A stretch of 64,000 nucleotides of DNA from Gonocerus acuteangulatus (taxonomy: Eukaryota; Arthropoda; Insecta; Hemiptera; Coreidae): NCBI GenBank assembly GCA_946811695.1, contig OX328123.1:154360438-154424437 (forward strand), in the 5' to 3' direction. Below the pieces are notes generated by a model, which saw only the letters and a program-made list of their open reading frames with translations, ran no database searches and was not told where the DNA came from. This document shows, one piece after another, positions 33,714 to 45,378 of this stretch; the first letter of the stretch is position 1, and each line of letters starts with the position of its first letter. The position numbers and the translations under genes are program-made.

Positions 33714-34732
33714 CAGCGGTTTCCAAACTGTGGGGCGCGCCCCCCTGGGGGGGGGGCGAGACTATTGCAAGGGGGCACAGGGGTTTTAGTAGATATTTTT
33801 GAAAAACTCAGTACTTTGAATAAATCAATGCAAGGACATCACATTCAAGCTTTGATACTGAAAGACAAAGTTACTGCATTTATGAAACAATTGGAGCCCT
33901 GGGTCACAAGTTTGGAAAATAATAACTTTGAAATGTTTCCCAATTTTAAAGCCACTTGTCCTGCAGATGAAATAGAAGAAAGTAAAGTTATAATTAATAA
34001 CCACTTGACTAGTCTACATACGGAAACAATTCTTATTTTACTTTCAAGATTTTGACATATCGAAATACGAATGGACACGAAACCTGTTTGTAATTGAAAA
34101 ATTTGACGATTTTAATCTCTCAACAGCAGAGCAAGAAATGACAATTGACTTGTCTTGTGACACCACAAGAGATGTGGAAATGATATTGTTACGTTTTGGC
34201 TGCGGGTGAAAAAAAGATTATCAAGTTTTAACAAACAAAGCTTTGGAATTTTGATTACCATTTGTAACAACATACTTATGTGAAACGGGGTTTTCTGCAG
34301 TTGCTGTTTTGAAGACCAAGTATTTGGTTTGATTGAAAAGGAACTGAGAACAGCGATACCTACAATGATACCTCGGTTTGAAAAAATGTATGCTGAAAAA
34401 CAAGCTCATCCATCACACCATTAATAAATATTAATAAAATAATTACATTGAATTTGATTTTTGTTTTAAAAATTAATTGATTAATAAAATATAATTATGC
34501 TTTATTAATTATAACCTGTGTTCTAGTTGTATTTTTATAAACAAATTTTCCTGTTAATAAATATTTTATGTATATTAGATAAATTATTTTGCAGCCCATT
34601 AAATATATTATGTAAGTAATCAAGAGTAAATTAGCATGTATTTATGAAATTAGATAGCCATGAAAATGAGGGGGGCGGAAAAAGTTTTATATAAAAAAAA
34701 GGGTGCAGGTGCAAAAAGTTTGGAAACTGCTG
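33714..34732 (+). mobile_element. hAT transposon, internally deleted
   Basis: Terminal repeats CAGCGGTTTCCAAACTGTGG (left) and AGTTTGGAAACTGCTG (right) are flanked by CATTAGGG (33706-33713) and CATTAGTG (34733-34740), an 8-bp target duplication with one mismatch. The terminal sequence and the transposase remnant point to the ZBED/Buster-like hAT branch. Confidence 0.9.
33765..34424 (+). pseudogene. hAT transposase C-terminal remnant (ZBED5-like)
   Basis: The frame 33765-34055 encodes LVDIFEKLSTLNKSMQGHH...FMKQLEPW...FEMFPNF, the pattern of ZBED5/FAM200-type hAT proteins. Further on, across frameshifts and stops, PFVTTYLCETGFSAVAVLKT (34259 onward) is the hAT C-terminal dimerisation motif. 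The catalytic N-terminal part is absent. The protein cannot act as a transposase. Confidence 0.85.
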
Positions 34733-34740
34733 CATTAGTG

Positions 34741-35462
34741 TGTTATTAAGGGCAAAAATCGAAAAATTCTGAAAAGTTGTGCTTGACTCCGCTTCCAAGG
34801 AGGGGGATGCCATTTTTGTACTTGTTGCTCCTTCGAAACCCATGATTCCGTTCAAAACCCATCATGTGGAGTATCAAATGAATCGTATCGGTATGAAGAA
34901 CCTATATTTGATGTTTTAAGAAAAAATTAGACGCATATAGGCCTGATAATCGTATACCAGCTGTCTGTCAGTATGTTTGTTCCTTATATAAAATCACACC
35001 ATTTCACCGATTTTGACAAAACCTAGTAGGTCTTGATCCAAAACAGGTTGTTTGACAAACAAGTACGTCCTGATCCGGGGAGTGTCAAAGGCTAGGTCAA
35101 AATCGTCTAACAGCTATTTGTCTGTCTGTTTATTCCTTTTACAAATCCACACTGTTTGACCAAACATGTCGAATTTGTCTAGGACTCACAGTTCGAAGGT
35201 CACGGGATCGAAATTGTGTACCCGAACAGTTACAGTTCAGTCTGATGTCTTAAAACGACCGTTTTTTATGAACTCTATTTAAATTAAAGCGGCCACGGCC
35301 GTATGTAAGTTAACGAAAACTGGCCAAGGTCGAATTTCACAAATAAGTGATAGGGTATTATTAGGTTCTTGACAAGGTATTAAGAGCCTAAAACATGGCC
35401 AAATACTATGATATCTTAATTTTCATAGGCAAACTGTTTTTGGGAGTGGCATGGAATTTGGC
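34741..35462. other. Fragments related to the Helitron-like family at 37950
   Basis: Phrases such as GTTTGTTCCTTATATAAAAT and CACTGTTTGACCAAAC recur here in diverged partial copies. No coding region is seen. Confidence 0.5.
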
Positions 35463-35616
35463 TTTTAGCGCGGTTACTCCCTATCTCCATAGGGAGAACC
35501 CGCTAATATTGACCTCAAGGCTAAGGTTGACCTCTTGACGCGATCCGGACGTGCCGACCAGAAACTTTCTCGTTTCAGACCCCACAGATCACGAAAATAT
35601 AGGTGGTTCAAATTTG

Positions 35617-35667
<51 letters not shown>

Positions 35668-36845
35668 TTGTCTGTTCGCGCTCCTGACGGCTCAAAAATG
35701 GCCCGATTTTGATGAAATTTGGTACAAAAATCTTTCTTCTAATTTGAAAGGTCAAGTTTGTTAACCAGCAGAATCCGCCTACTGAAAGATAGTTTTTGGG
35801 GCAAAATTCGCGCGCAAAAAATCTTAACGCTTACGTTTTTGAGTTCATATGCTTGCAGGTACTCGTTTTATATGTTTCTTAACATAGGGAAACCATTTTC
35901 AAGACGATATATCTAACCGTTCCTGAGAAAAGTGGAATTAATGTTTTTGTAAGTCATTATTTTTGTTAGGGTACTTAGAATCGAGGGATTCAATTGAAAT
36001 AATTTCTACATTTTGGAAATTAATCCAAACTAAGATGTTTAAATTTTGGTTACATTTAGGGTTAAGGAAGTATGCGAAAAAAAATATTTTATTAATAGAC
36101 ATGAAAAGTTCTCGGATCTTCATACATTTTTCGTAAATATCTCGATAACGGTTGGAAAATCGTGGTATTTGGGAGGTGACCATTTGAATGCTTACTAAAT
36201 TCTCTACAAAAAAGATTCTAAAACAATATTCGATGGGGCAACGTCAATCAGAGATATAAGTGCTCAAAACTGAAAAAGTGTTTGTTTTTTGTTTTTTTTT
36301 TTAAAAGGGTTTTTCTTTTTGTTTATCTCACTTTTTAATTGGTTGTTTTTTGTTTTAAATTGAATTTATCAGTAAGATTAGTATTGTAGTAAAAGAAGCT
36401 AAGAAACTATAAATGGTATTGGTAATAAGTTTGGATTGGCTGTGGTAATCAAGATGGCTGTGGCCAATATCATGATGGCGTATACATAGATTTGTTTTGA
36501 ATTCTCCTATCTGTATAACCTTCCTCATAGCCTCCAACTGAAGTTATCGTTGCTGAAGCACATATTTACAGTTGATTATAACAGTAAAACGAATTTGCTA
36601 GTAAAACAAGATACTTAAAATGACAACGAATTTTTGGTTGTTTCGAATAGAGCCTTCTGAGCAGTAGTCGAAGAGTAAGTACGTTTTCAGTACATACTTG
36701 TATTGATTTATACAGATTAAGAATTATCTGCTTCTTTGTGAGTTGGTTACTGTCAGTTTTCTGTGATTGGTGATGTTAATCTATTCAATTTTTTCGAGAT
36801 GTACGTAACCGCGCTAAGATGACGCAGTTCCTGCGAGTCGGACTT
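35463..36845 (-). mobile_element. Family A stem-loop element, complete copy
   Basis: The left end is the stem-loop AGCGCGGTTACTCCCTAT / ATAGGGAGAACCCGCT. The right end (minus strand) is AGTCCGACTCGCAGGAACTG followed by the subterminal AGCGCGGTTAC. A (TA)n tract sits about 160 bases from the stem-loop. The interior holds two diverged copies of a module and is non-coding. Confidence 0.78.
35620..35665. repeat. (TA)n microsatellite in family A
   Basis: TA tract at the conserved family A position, between CAAATTTG and TGTCTGTTCGC. Confidence 0.95.
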
Positions 36846-36886
36846 TTTTTTTCAACGTTACTTTTTTGGGAGGATCAAGCTCACAG

Positions 36887-37648
36887 GAGGGCACCTACAT
36901 TGATGCCGATCGGATAGCCACCGACTGTCGGAGGAAAACCAAACACATGGAGGTGTTTACATTGGTCCCGACCTGACTCGATCCGATCCAATCCGATGGC
37001 CACCAATTCTCGGCCTTTTAAACTGGTTTTTTCCTAGACCTATTTCGGACGACGTACGCAAAATGGACATATTGTGTTTCAAAAACGTCTACAGCCTCTA
37101 AATCTTAACCGATTTCCACTTTTTTCTTTTTAATGAAAGCTAATAAAATTTAGAAGAACTTTGTCTATTCACATTGTTTTTTTGTATCTCTTGTTTATTA
37201 AATTACGTGGAAAGATGTTTATAACCAGCAAATGTTTATAACCTTCCAATTTTTATAATCTTCTAATGCTTATAATCTTCTAGCTACCTTTCTTATAAGT
37301 AATTTTTAAATATGAATACTAATGCTTCTCTTATCGTTCTGTAACAGTCAAAAATTAACTGTTACACTAATATTTATTTTTTCGGGAATGATATACCTAC
37401 CTCAGAAGATTGATTGGCCTCTCAACTCCTCCTTCAAATCTCCAACATTCAACCTAATCGAAGGTTTCTATGCTTATTAGGTGGTATTTCTTAAATTAAT
37501 CGCTCATTTTTACTTCATTACGAAGTCATTACTGACTAGCTGTGACTAGATCGAATCGGGACCAACGGAGGCACTCGCGTCGGCCATTTTCGGTCAAACG
37601 AAATCGGATTGGATCGGGAGAGATACGGGTCCAATGTAGGTGCAGCCT
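36887..37648. mobile_element. Non-autonomous DNA element with GGCACCTACATTG ends
   Basis: GGGCACCTACATTGATGCC near the left and GGTCCAATGTAGGTGCAGCC at the right are inverted and share a further ~80 diverged bases (CGATCCGATC repeats). The interior is AT-rich. The target duplication is unclear. Confidence 0.65.
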
Positions 37649-37900
37649 TAAGTGGAGTACCGCATGACAATAACCGTAGCTGAGAGATAGCTAGATGGTG
37701 TCCCAGGATGTGGGTAACGGTAGGAGCACCAGCAGAATATTAACAAACCGGAAATCGTAAGAATTCACTCAGGACAATACCTACACTAAGCAGCGTTCCA
37801 CCATTCCATAACCACCTCGTCAAGCGTATAGTCATTACTAGGGAACCAAAAGAAAAAGAAAATTCAAAATATTTACATATGCATTTAACTATTTATAATG

Positions 37901-37901
<1 letters not shown>

Positions 37902-37949
<48 letters not shown>
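37902..37949. repeat. (AT)n microsatellite
   Basis: AT tract at the border of the Helitron-like element. Confidence 0.95.
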
Positions 37950-37952
<3 letters not shown>

Positions 37953-38262
37953 CATGTGTCTGTCTATTTTTCTGTTTATTTGTTCCTTATACAAATCTAC
38001 ACGGTTTGACCGATTTTGACGAAACTTGGCACACAGGTAGGTCTTGATACGAGAAATCTCCTAGGCTAGGTCAAAATAGTCAATTTTCAAAATTTGGTCA
38101 AAAGTTTTGTTCAGGAAAAATTGGCTACACTGAACCATTCAGATTGTGACGGCCATTTTGAATCGACAGCCATTTTGAATAATGTCACAAATTTCTTTGT
38201 TGATGTTCCTGATAATTAGAATAACTCGAACTCATTGATGACTTTACATCATTATATAATCA

Positions 38263-39253
38263 CTAGCTGCCCCGGCAAACGTTGTTTTGCCATATAAATA
38301 ATTTCCTAGTAATTTCTAGTGTAGACAAAAAATAGCTTACTTATTGTAAGTATGTATGTATGTTAGAATGTGTATATTGTATGTATGTAAGAATGTGGTA
38401 TATGAGCATGGAGCGCTGTGAACGATGAGGGAATATAAAAATAACAAAAGGCAAACATTATTTTTAAGTTATTATAATTTATTCCTTAAAATTATATATC
38501 ATTAATTAAACAATTACGACAGTAACACTATTAAACAATATCAATCTCTTAATGCTATAGCGTGAACAATATTTTTTGTTAGTCCATCTTTAGCTAACAC
38601 AAACAAACTGGATGGTTTACCCACTCGAGAGCATGCCACGTATAATTGTCCGTGTGAAAAACATGGTGTTCTCAAATCTAATCCACAAACAGACATCGTT
38701 TGACTTTGGGATTTGTTGATAGTCATTGCAAATGCCAATCTAATGGGAAACTGAATACGTTTGAATTGAATTGGCACATCTGTAGGTATAATAGGAATCC
38801 GTGGTATGAGTATATTTTCACCTCTGAACTTGCCATTTAAAATCCTGGCTTCGATCACGTTTTTCATTAATTTTTGAATGACTAATCGCGTACCGTTGCC
38901 CAGCCGGGGCGGGTTCAAATTACGACTGATCAGTTTTCGACCGGAGAGGAAAAATGATTTAATTACTAAAATGGCTATTAAAAAATAAGGGTTGATCGTA
39001 GAAGGGTGAAAATTGAGGATTGTATGTATTTTTGTATGTTGTATCATAAAAAAATAGAAATTAAAAATTTTGTCTAAAAAATAAAAAAAAAATTTAGGGG
39101 TGGACTACCCCTAACATTTAGGGGGATGAAAAATAGATGTTGGCCGATTCTCATAGATACCGGATAAGCACAAAAAATTTCATCAAAATCGGTCAAGCCG
39201 TTTCGGAGGAGTACGGCAACGAAAACTGTGACACGAGAATTTTATATATTAGA
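38263..39253 (-). mobile_element. 991-bp Helitron, complete ends
   Basis: On the minus strand it starts TCTAATATATAAAATTCTCG, a 5' end common in arthropod Helitrons, and ends with the hairpin GGCAAA-acaacg-TTTGCC, then GGGGCAGCTAG. It is inserted between A and T without target duplication. The related copy at 58646 shows the empty site (junction 58934/58935). Internal deletion has left only the helicase end. Confidence 0.93.
38541..38936 (-). pseudogene. Helitron Pif1-type helicase C-terminus
   Basis: About 131 residues match the end of Helitron RepHel proteins: LNPPRLGNGTRLVI, RILNGKFRGENILIPRI, FPIRLAFAMTINKSQSQT and FSHGQLYVACSRVGKPSSL. The last carries the arginine-finger motif VI. The usual TINKSQGQ glycine is serine here. 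The Rep nuclease and earlier helicase motifs are absent, and the open frame upstream to 39047 is unrelated filler. It cannot drive rolling-circle transposition. Confidence 0.9.
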
Positions 39254-39551
39254 TTTAATGCAGTTTATTTCAATTTTATTTCAACAGTCACTGTCTAACT
39301 AAGGAGCGCTGGCTATTCTTTGAAAAGAGCTATCTACTCGCAGGCTCTGCTACTGGCCTCTGTCGGCTGTCAGATGAAGTGCTGTTGTGCTGGCTTCTGC
39401 CGGTATCAGAATGAACTGAGGCAAATTCACATCGTTTGGCCGATTTTCGTAACTATAGACAACTCAAGTAGATCCGTATCAAGTAGATCTTGATACGGAG
39501 AGCCTCATAGACAGAAAGTAGGTGTAGCATAGCACACTGGGTAACAGCTAG

Positions 39552-39574
39552 TAGAGAAAGAGAGAAAAAACTTT

Positions 39575-39612
<38 letters not shown>

Positions 39613-39895
39613 AAGGTTTAGTTGCCCAACTATATTGGGTTGCTAACACAAGCTACTAATCAGCAAACTGCAATAATTATAAAAATATCTCAAACAAGTA
39701 AAATCAATATGTAAATTAAAAACAAACTAATAAAACTACGAAAATAATGATTGTAGAAAAATGTAAAAGAAAAATGAAAATACTTCTAATTATGGGAAGT
39801 AATAAAAAAAATGAAAATATGTAGGAAAAAAAAATACATAAAACACAATAAAATATTCAAAAGAAAAGCATAAATAACTAGTAATAAATGTTATT
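39552..39895 (-). mobile_element. Retroelement 3' tail with poly(A)
   Basis: On the minus strand a run of about 33 T (39577-39611 as A) and AATAAAGTTTTTTCTC lie at the left. The rest is AT-rich and non-coding. It probably is a LINE 3' UTR inserted at the family E end. Confidence 0.45.
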
Positions 39896-40018
39896 ATACA
39901 GGGTGTCCCAATTTTAAATGGCAAAACTTCAGGAGCGTGTAGGGGGCCAAAAAACTAAGGCAAAAAGTCCTTTGGAGATATGCTCGTTTTTGCTTCGTTT
40001 TGGAGAAAAACTCAAAAT

Positions 40019-41607
40019 GTCCGACTCGCTTGACCTGCATCATCTTAGCGCAGTTCTGTTCTTATCCCTAGTCTAATTTGGAAAGATTAAAATAGAAGCA
40101 GTTATTATTTTAGTTCTCCAGTCTTGAAAGGTCTTGATTTACGATCTTACCTGGAAGGGTTGGCTAACACTAGAAACGGTCCCGCTAGTTACAAGGTCTT
40201 GGAATCTTGGAAATCTATATTTCTAACAATAAATTGTTTTTGTTATTTTACTTAACCTGTTTTATTGTCAAATAAATTATTCAACTATAAACAAATAAGA
40301 AATAACAAGGAATAAAACAGACAAAAAGAACCGTTTGAATAAACGAAATCAATGAATTTAAAGTTTTAAGCACTTATTTCTCCGATTGAGATCGCCTAAT
40401 TAAAACTTTCGTCACAACCTTTTTTGTTGAGCATTTAGTAAGCTTTCGAATAGTAACCTTCCATTTACCAAGATTCTTAACCGTTTTCGAGATATTAATG
40501 AAAGTATACGAAGTTCCCAAGCCTTTTCATTATTTCTAGCAACAGAAAATTGGTCTCATTTTACCTATCCTGTTTTACACACAAATACATTTTCCTAACA
40601 TAAGAAATTACAAAATAAAAATCAATAAAAAACTAAGGGAAAGAGACAAAAATTACAAAAAGAACGACAGAAACCCGTTCATAAGAACTAAACAGACGTA
40701 TTTGAAGTTTTAAGCACTTATTTCTTCGATTGACATCACCTAATCAAAAATTGTTTCAGAATCTTTTTTTTGTAGAGAATTTATAAAGCTTTCAAATAGT
40801 TTTTATCCACTTACCACGATTTCCCAACCGTGTTCTAAATATTAATGAAAGTATACGAAGTTCCCAAACTTTTCATGTCTGTTCATAAAATATTTAATTC
40901 TAACCCTTCCTTAACTCTAAACGTAACCAAAATTTCAACATATTAGTTTTAATGAAAGTAGAACATGCAGAAAATGTTTCAACAGAATTCCGTGATTCTA
41001 AGTACCCAAACCAAAAACGGTATTCAAAAACTATTTTTCCAATTTTCTCAAAAACGGTTAAAGCTATCGCCTCTCATGAATATATGAGAGTAGCGTCCTT
41101 GTGCCGCCGTGGGGATTCCGCCTGCCCCTCTGTCTGTTATCTCGGTCCCTGCTACTTTAAAATTAAATAGCTCCAACAAATTAACTCCGAATATCTGTGT
41201 TTGATGACCCACTAGGGTTGTAACACTATAAACAAAGAAAAAAAAAAAAAAAAAGCTATCGCCTTGAAAATGGTTTCATTCGTTTGCCTAGCCCAAGAAG
41301 CCTATAAAAAAAGTACTTACAAGCTTATGAACTCAAAAACGTAAGCGTTACGATTTTTTTTGCGCGAATTTCACCCCAAACGCCATCTTCCAGTGGGCGG
41401 ATTTTGCTGGTTAACGAACTTGACCTTTCAAATTGGACGACGGATTTTTGTACCAAATTTCATCAAAATCGGACCATTAGGGAAGCCAGAAATGAGCGAA
41501 CAGACAAATATATATATAAAAATTCAAACTACCGTTATTTTCGGTCTCTAGGGGTTCTGAAACGCGAAATTTTCTAGTCGGCACTTCCGGATTGTTTCAT
41601 GAGATCA
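40019..41607 (+). mobile_element. Family A copy without its stem-loop
   Basis: It starts GTCCGACTCGCTTGACCTGC, has the subterminal AGCGCAGTTC, and breaks off after CATGAGATCA, just before the hairpin. It holds only a short TA tract (41507-41517). It is interrupted by a retroposon at 41072. Confidence 0.7.
41072..41251 (+). mobile_element. 180-bp retroposon of unknown source
   Basis: AAAGCTATCGCC flanks it exactly on both sides (41060-41071 and 41252-41263), a 12-bp target duplication, and it ends in about 17 A. It begins with the small hairpin CTCATGAATATATGAG. No A/B box, coding frame or match to the other SINE tails is seen. It may be a SINE, a truncated LINE 3' UTR or a retrocopied RNA. 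Confidence 0.75.
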
Positions 41608-41649
41608 TGAATTTTCATTGTAAAAAAAATGCCATTACACATTGTTTCA

Positions 41650-41792
41650 AGAAACCAATTACTAAAATTCAATCTCTTGATGCTGATATAGTTTTCGTGT
41701 ACGGTTTCTGCAACGGTAATGCTTTAGAAGCGGTGCGAGTGTTTGCGCGCCAATTCACAAATAGAAGAATGCCTAATCGACAAGTCTTTTAG
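41650..41792 (+). pseudogene. Mariner-like transposase N-terminal HTH remnant
   Basis: ADIVFVYGFCNGNALEAVRV followed by FARQFTNRRMPNRQVF fits the N-terminal helix-turn-helix domain (DUF4817 type) of arthropod mariner-like proteins. It ends at a stop directly after. The catalytic domain is missing. Confidence 0.7.
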
Positions 41793-41871
41793 TTAACTTT
41801 TACAGAGTACAAGAGACTAGGTCATTTTATGTATTTATATTTTTTTTTATGTTATCATCTATTTAGTTTAG

Positions 41872-42078
41872 TTATTGCTTAAAATGTTGCCCTCGTGCAG
41901 AACCCCAACCATTACATCTAGCACTGACTTGATGAACTGCAGCTAAACACTGTTCTGATGATATTTGGTCCAATTCATCTATGATTCGATCTCTTAATTG
42001 CTCTTTTGAGTTGATTGAAACCGAATAAACTTCCTGCTTCGAGGTTCCCCATACGAGAAACCAATTAATAAAATGCAA
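41872..42078 (-). pseudogene. Mariner-like transposase C-terminal remnant
   Basis: QLRDRIIDELDQISSEQCLA, then VSARCNGWGSARGQHFKQ, fits the usual C-terminal segment (LRxRI...R...C..A.GxHFE) of mariner-like transposases. It lies on the opposite strand to the N-terminal piece, so the two face each other tail to tail. Part of the gene was therefore inverted as well as deleted. Confidence 0.6.
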
Positions 42079-42218
42079 TATCTTCGCATAATTTTGAAGT
42101 TATGTGATTTTCTCCAAAACGAAGTAAAAACGAGCAAATCTCTAAATTACTTTTTGTTTCAGTTTTTTGGTCCCCTAAACGCTACTGAAGTTTAGCCAAT
42201 TAAAATCGGGACACCCTG

Positions 42219-43042
42219 TATATCGAAAGACCAAAAGTTGAAAATATATACCTAGAACAAAATGACTAAAACTCTATAACATATTGAAAAATAAAGCGTA
42301 AATAAAAATTAGGAACTCACTTTAAAAGGCGAAAAAAAAGTTGAAAATGTCCACAGATGAACATTATTTTGGACAATTGTTTGCTACGGAATGCATTTTT
42401 AAATTGTCCAACGTGAAATGACGCCGGTCTGATCTCATAAGGGGAGTGTACAGTGGTGGGGCACGAAAATTACGATTTAAGAACCAGAAAAAATATGTAA
42501 ATTCAATAACATCCGTTCCCTATTAATCTACCATCAATTTCACATATTTACTTGTCACCACTAAAATTATTAAAGCCTTTCAGAAGAGTATACAGTGGTG
42601 GCGTCACCGATAAGCCTGTTCTGGTGATACTATATCGAAAAATAGTCGACACGTGTTCAAGCGTTTCGTACAATGCGCTTTAGGAGCCGAGAAATAAAAT
42701 AAAATAGATTAAAAATTCATTATTTGGGGACCGGTAAAAATGCAATTCGCATATGACGCGATACATAAACATATAATAATAATAATAATAATAATAATAA
42801 ATCCTAGGACTAAAATTTATAAAATTTATTTTGATTTTAACATTTAGAATTCCATGAGTAAACCGGACGTGACAACAACATAAGCAAAAACTGCTGAGTA
42901 AATAGCTCCTTTGTGGGAATGTCATGGAAAGAGCACTTATCTCATGCTGACGTTGCTTATCAGTCAACTCCGGGTTGTTGTTGATCTTTCAGGAATAGAC
43001 CTAGGACGTGAATAATAGCGTAAATATTCCCTGTAATGAACG

Positions 43043-43044
<2 letters not shown>
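42219..43044. other. Unassigned AT-rich stretch
   Basis: The phrase TACAGTGGTGG occurs twice (about 42448 and 42591), perhaps ends of mariner-type relics. An (AAT)n tract is at 42775-42800. No coding region is recognised. Confidence 0.45.

Positions 43045-43093
<49 letters not shown>
43045..43093. repeat. (TA)n microsatellite
   Basis: Pure TA tract. Confidence 0.95.
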
Positions 43094-43095
<2 letters not shown>

Positions 43096-43103
43096 GTAAT
43101 TTT

Positions 43104-43191
43104 CGTATTTTTATTTATAAATAAAATTATGCCCACCTCTGTGTATATATGTATAGAGATGGGCATAATTTTATTTGTAAATAAAAATACG
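43104..43191. repeat. Hairpin with 32-bp arms
   Basis: The arms at 43104-43135 and 43160-43191 pair with one mismatch across a 24-base loop. AGAGATGGGCATAATT at the inner border looks like a MITE end, so this may be two MITE ends head to head. Confidence 0.8.
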
Positions 43192-43477
43192 AATATAAAT
43201 AAATTCGTATTCATAAGAGCGATTAAATATAAAAATATGCAAACAATTTTATTCACAAATTTTCCTGCGAATAGAAATAAATTCACAGAAAAAATTGTAA
43301 ATATTCAGTAAAAATGTGAATATTCACAAAAAGTCATGTGATTACAAAAAGAAATCAATCATATCATTAAAATATATGAATACAAATTTATTCACATTAT
43401 AATTTGTGAATATACCTAACATTTTTATAATTTGTGAATATAACATTTATAATGTTAATACAAATTTATAAGAGTGA

Positions 43478-44219
43478 TTAAATATAACTCTATACAAAAT
43501 AATGGTTTACGCATTGCAACGGGAGCCTTCAGATCCAGCCTCTCTAATAGTCTACATGTAGAATGTGGGGAATTACCATTGGAATACAGACGTATGCAGA
43601 ATTGTTTGAAATACTGCCTTAAAACTAAATATTTAAATAGTAAGTGCGTCCCGCAATCTATTGACGAAGATCTGTTACGAAAATACCAAATGCAACCATT
43701 CAGGCAACGCCCACTGCTGGTAAGATGTATGATTTATGCACAAGACACTGACCTACTACAAACACAACTCTTACCCAGACCTCCCGTGACGTTCACACCA
43801 TGGACTCTAAACAACTTGACACTAGACCTAGGACTGACTAAATACAAAAAATCCGACCCGACATCTACACATTCATACAAACACATATTCAAGTCATATC
43901 TTGACAAAAATAAAGACACAATGTTTATTTACACGGACGGATCAAAGACAGCCGAAGGCACAGGCGCAGCAGCTGTAATGGATATAAATACCTTACAGCT
44001 TAAACTACCAAAAAGTACAAGTATTTATTCTGCTGAGCTGCACGCCATTCACCTTGCTCTGGGAAATGCACACGACATACAACAACAAAAGATAACACTA
44101 TTTACGGACTCACTTAGCTCAATACATGGACTACAAAACATGTACGACAATCCCATCATTATGAACATACTAGAACAGATACACCGGACGAATAAAGAAA
44201 TCACAATATATTGGCTCCC

Positions 44220-44220
<1 letters not shown>
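43478..44220 (+). pseudogene. RNase H-type LINE ORF2 fragment
   Basis: The frame is open from the reverse transcriptase C-terminal phrase NGLRIATGAFRSS through the connecting region (LPRPPVTFTPWTLNNLTLDL) into RNase H. RNase H motifs are MFIYTDGSKT (first catalytic Asp), IYSAELHAIHL (Glu) and ITLFTDSLSS (Asp). It breaks off at IYWLPG, where a (TA)n tract starts, just before the last RNase H histidine-bearing motif. It belongs to the same group as 17416 and 1386. Confidence 0.85.

Positions 44221-44221
<1 letters not shown>

Positions 44222-44274
<53 letters not shown>
44222..44274. repeat. (TA)n microsatellite truncating a LINE
   Basis: TA tract directly after the RNase H fragment. It keeps the frame open as an Ile-Tyr run. 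Confidence 0.95.
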
Positions 44275-44276
<2 letters not shown>

Positions 44277-44449
44277 GACGTCTTTATAAAAATTTAAAGT
44301 TTAAGGTCATTTTTAAAACTTTAAAATTTAAATTTCTCGTAAAACGTATGTTTAAAAATTCTTAAAAAACATTTTTCATTGACATTTGATCTCAGTTTTG
44401 AGTAAATTTCAAGTTGGGATCTCAATGGGATAATATTTATTATTTTATT

Positions 44450-44513
<64 letters not shown>

Positions 44514-44919
44514 TCAGCATTTAATACAATAACGAATGCATTTTACCACACCTTTATAGCTATTTTTGTTCAGGAGTTATGGTCAATTTTATGATCAAGT
44601 GTCTGTCAAAAAATGTCCTTTTTTAAAAAATGTAAAGTTTTATAATTCGAAAACTAAAAAAGAGAAATGTCTAAAAATTTGGATTTTTAATTGTCGCGTG
44701 GGGTACTATTGATGAACCAAATTTAAAAAAAATCAAAAAATATTAGGGAAGAAACTTTGGATCACTTGATATGGAATGACCCTGTTTTCTTCTTCTTACC
44801 TTCATCGAATGCTCTGGTCATTAGCAGTTTATTTTTATTAAAAAAAAAGAAGACAATTAAAAAGATGCGTAAATAGAGAAAATACTTACACAGGTGCTAC
44901 GAATTCCCTTCGGAAAGCT
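44275..44919. other. AT-rich sequence with a mariner-type end
   Basis: It includes a TA tract (44456-44506) and, at 44755-44786, GATCACTTGATATGGAATGA followed by CCCTG, which looks like a CAGGGTCATTCC terminal repeat. The partner end is not seen. Confidence 0.5.
44456..44506. repeat. (TA)n microsatellite
   Basis: Pure TA tract. Confidence 0.95.
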
Positions 44920-45370
44920 CTATACCGAAAATTGGATTTCATTTTACATATCCTGTTCTGCAGACAAATACATTTTCCTAATATATGCAACTACTATTAA
45001 CAAGCAATAAATAACTAAGGGAAACAGACATAAAGAACCGTTCAAATAAACGAAACCAACAAATTCAATGTTTCAAGCACCCACTTATTTCTCCGAATGA
45101 CATCGCCCACTCACAAATTGCTTGAGAACATTTTTGTTAGAGATTTAGTAATCTTTCGAATGGTCACCTTCCACTTACCATGAATATCGTACGGTTTTGA
45201 GATATTTAAGAATATATACGAAGGTCCCAAACCTTTTCATGTCTGTTAATAAAAATTTTTTTTTTTCGAATACTTCCTTAACTCCGAATGTAAACAACTT
45301 CAAATATCTTATACAAATTTGTAACTGTAGAACATATGTCAACTGAATTCAAGGATTCGAAGTATTACCT
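44920..45370 (+). mobile_element. Family A fragment
   Basis: It matches the internal part at 40540-40990 and 48180-48720. The copy is broken by the LINE on its right. Family A phrases resume near 47209. Confidence 0.6.
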
Positions 45371-45378
45371 CTTAGAAA

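Larger units (their letters stand above)
37950..39551 (+). mobile_element. Helitron-like family E, interrupted copy
   Basis: The segments 37950-38262 and 39254-39551 together equal the uninterrupted copy at 58646-59254. Both copies end ...ACAGCTAG followed by T, the Helitron 3' rule. The 5' end is not certain. A different Helitron is inserted at 38263. Confidence 0.7.
39899..42218. mobile_element. Mariner-like element with CAGGGTGTCCC ends
   Basis: CAGGGTGTCCCAATTTTAA at 39899 and its inverse at 42200-42218 are both bordered by TA, the Tc1/mariner target. Inverted similarity continues for about 110 bases. A family A copy (40019-41607) is inserted inside. Two transposase scraps in opposite orientation remain on the right. 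Confidence 0.85.
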
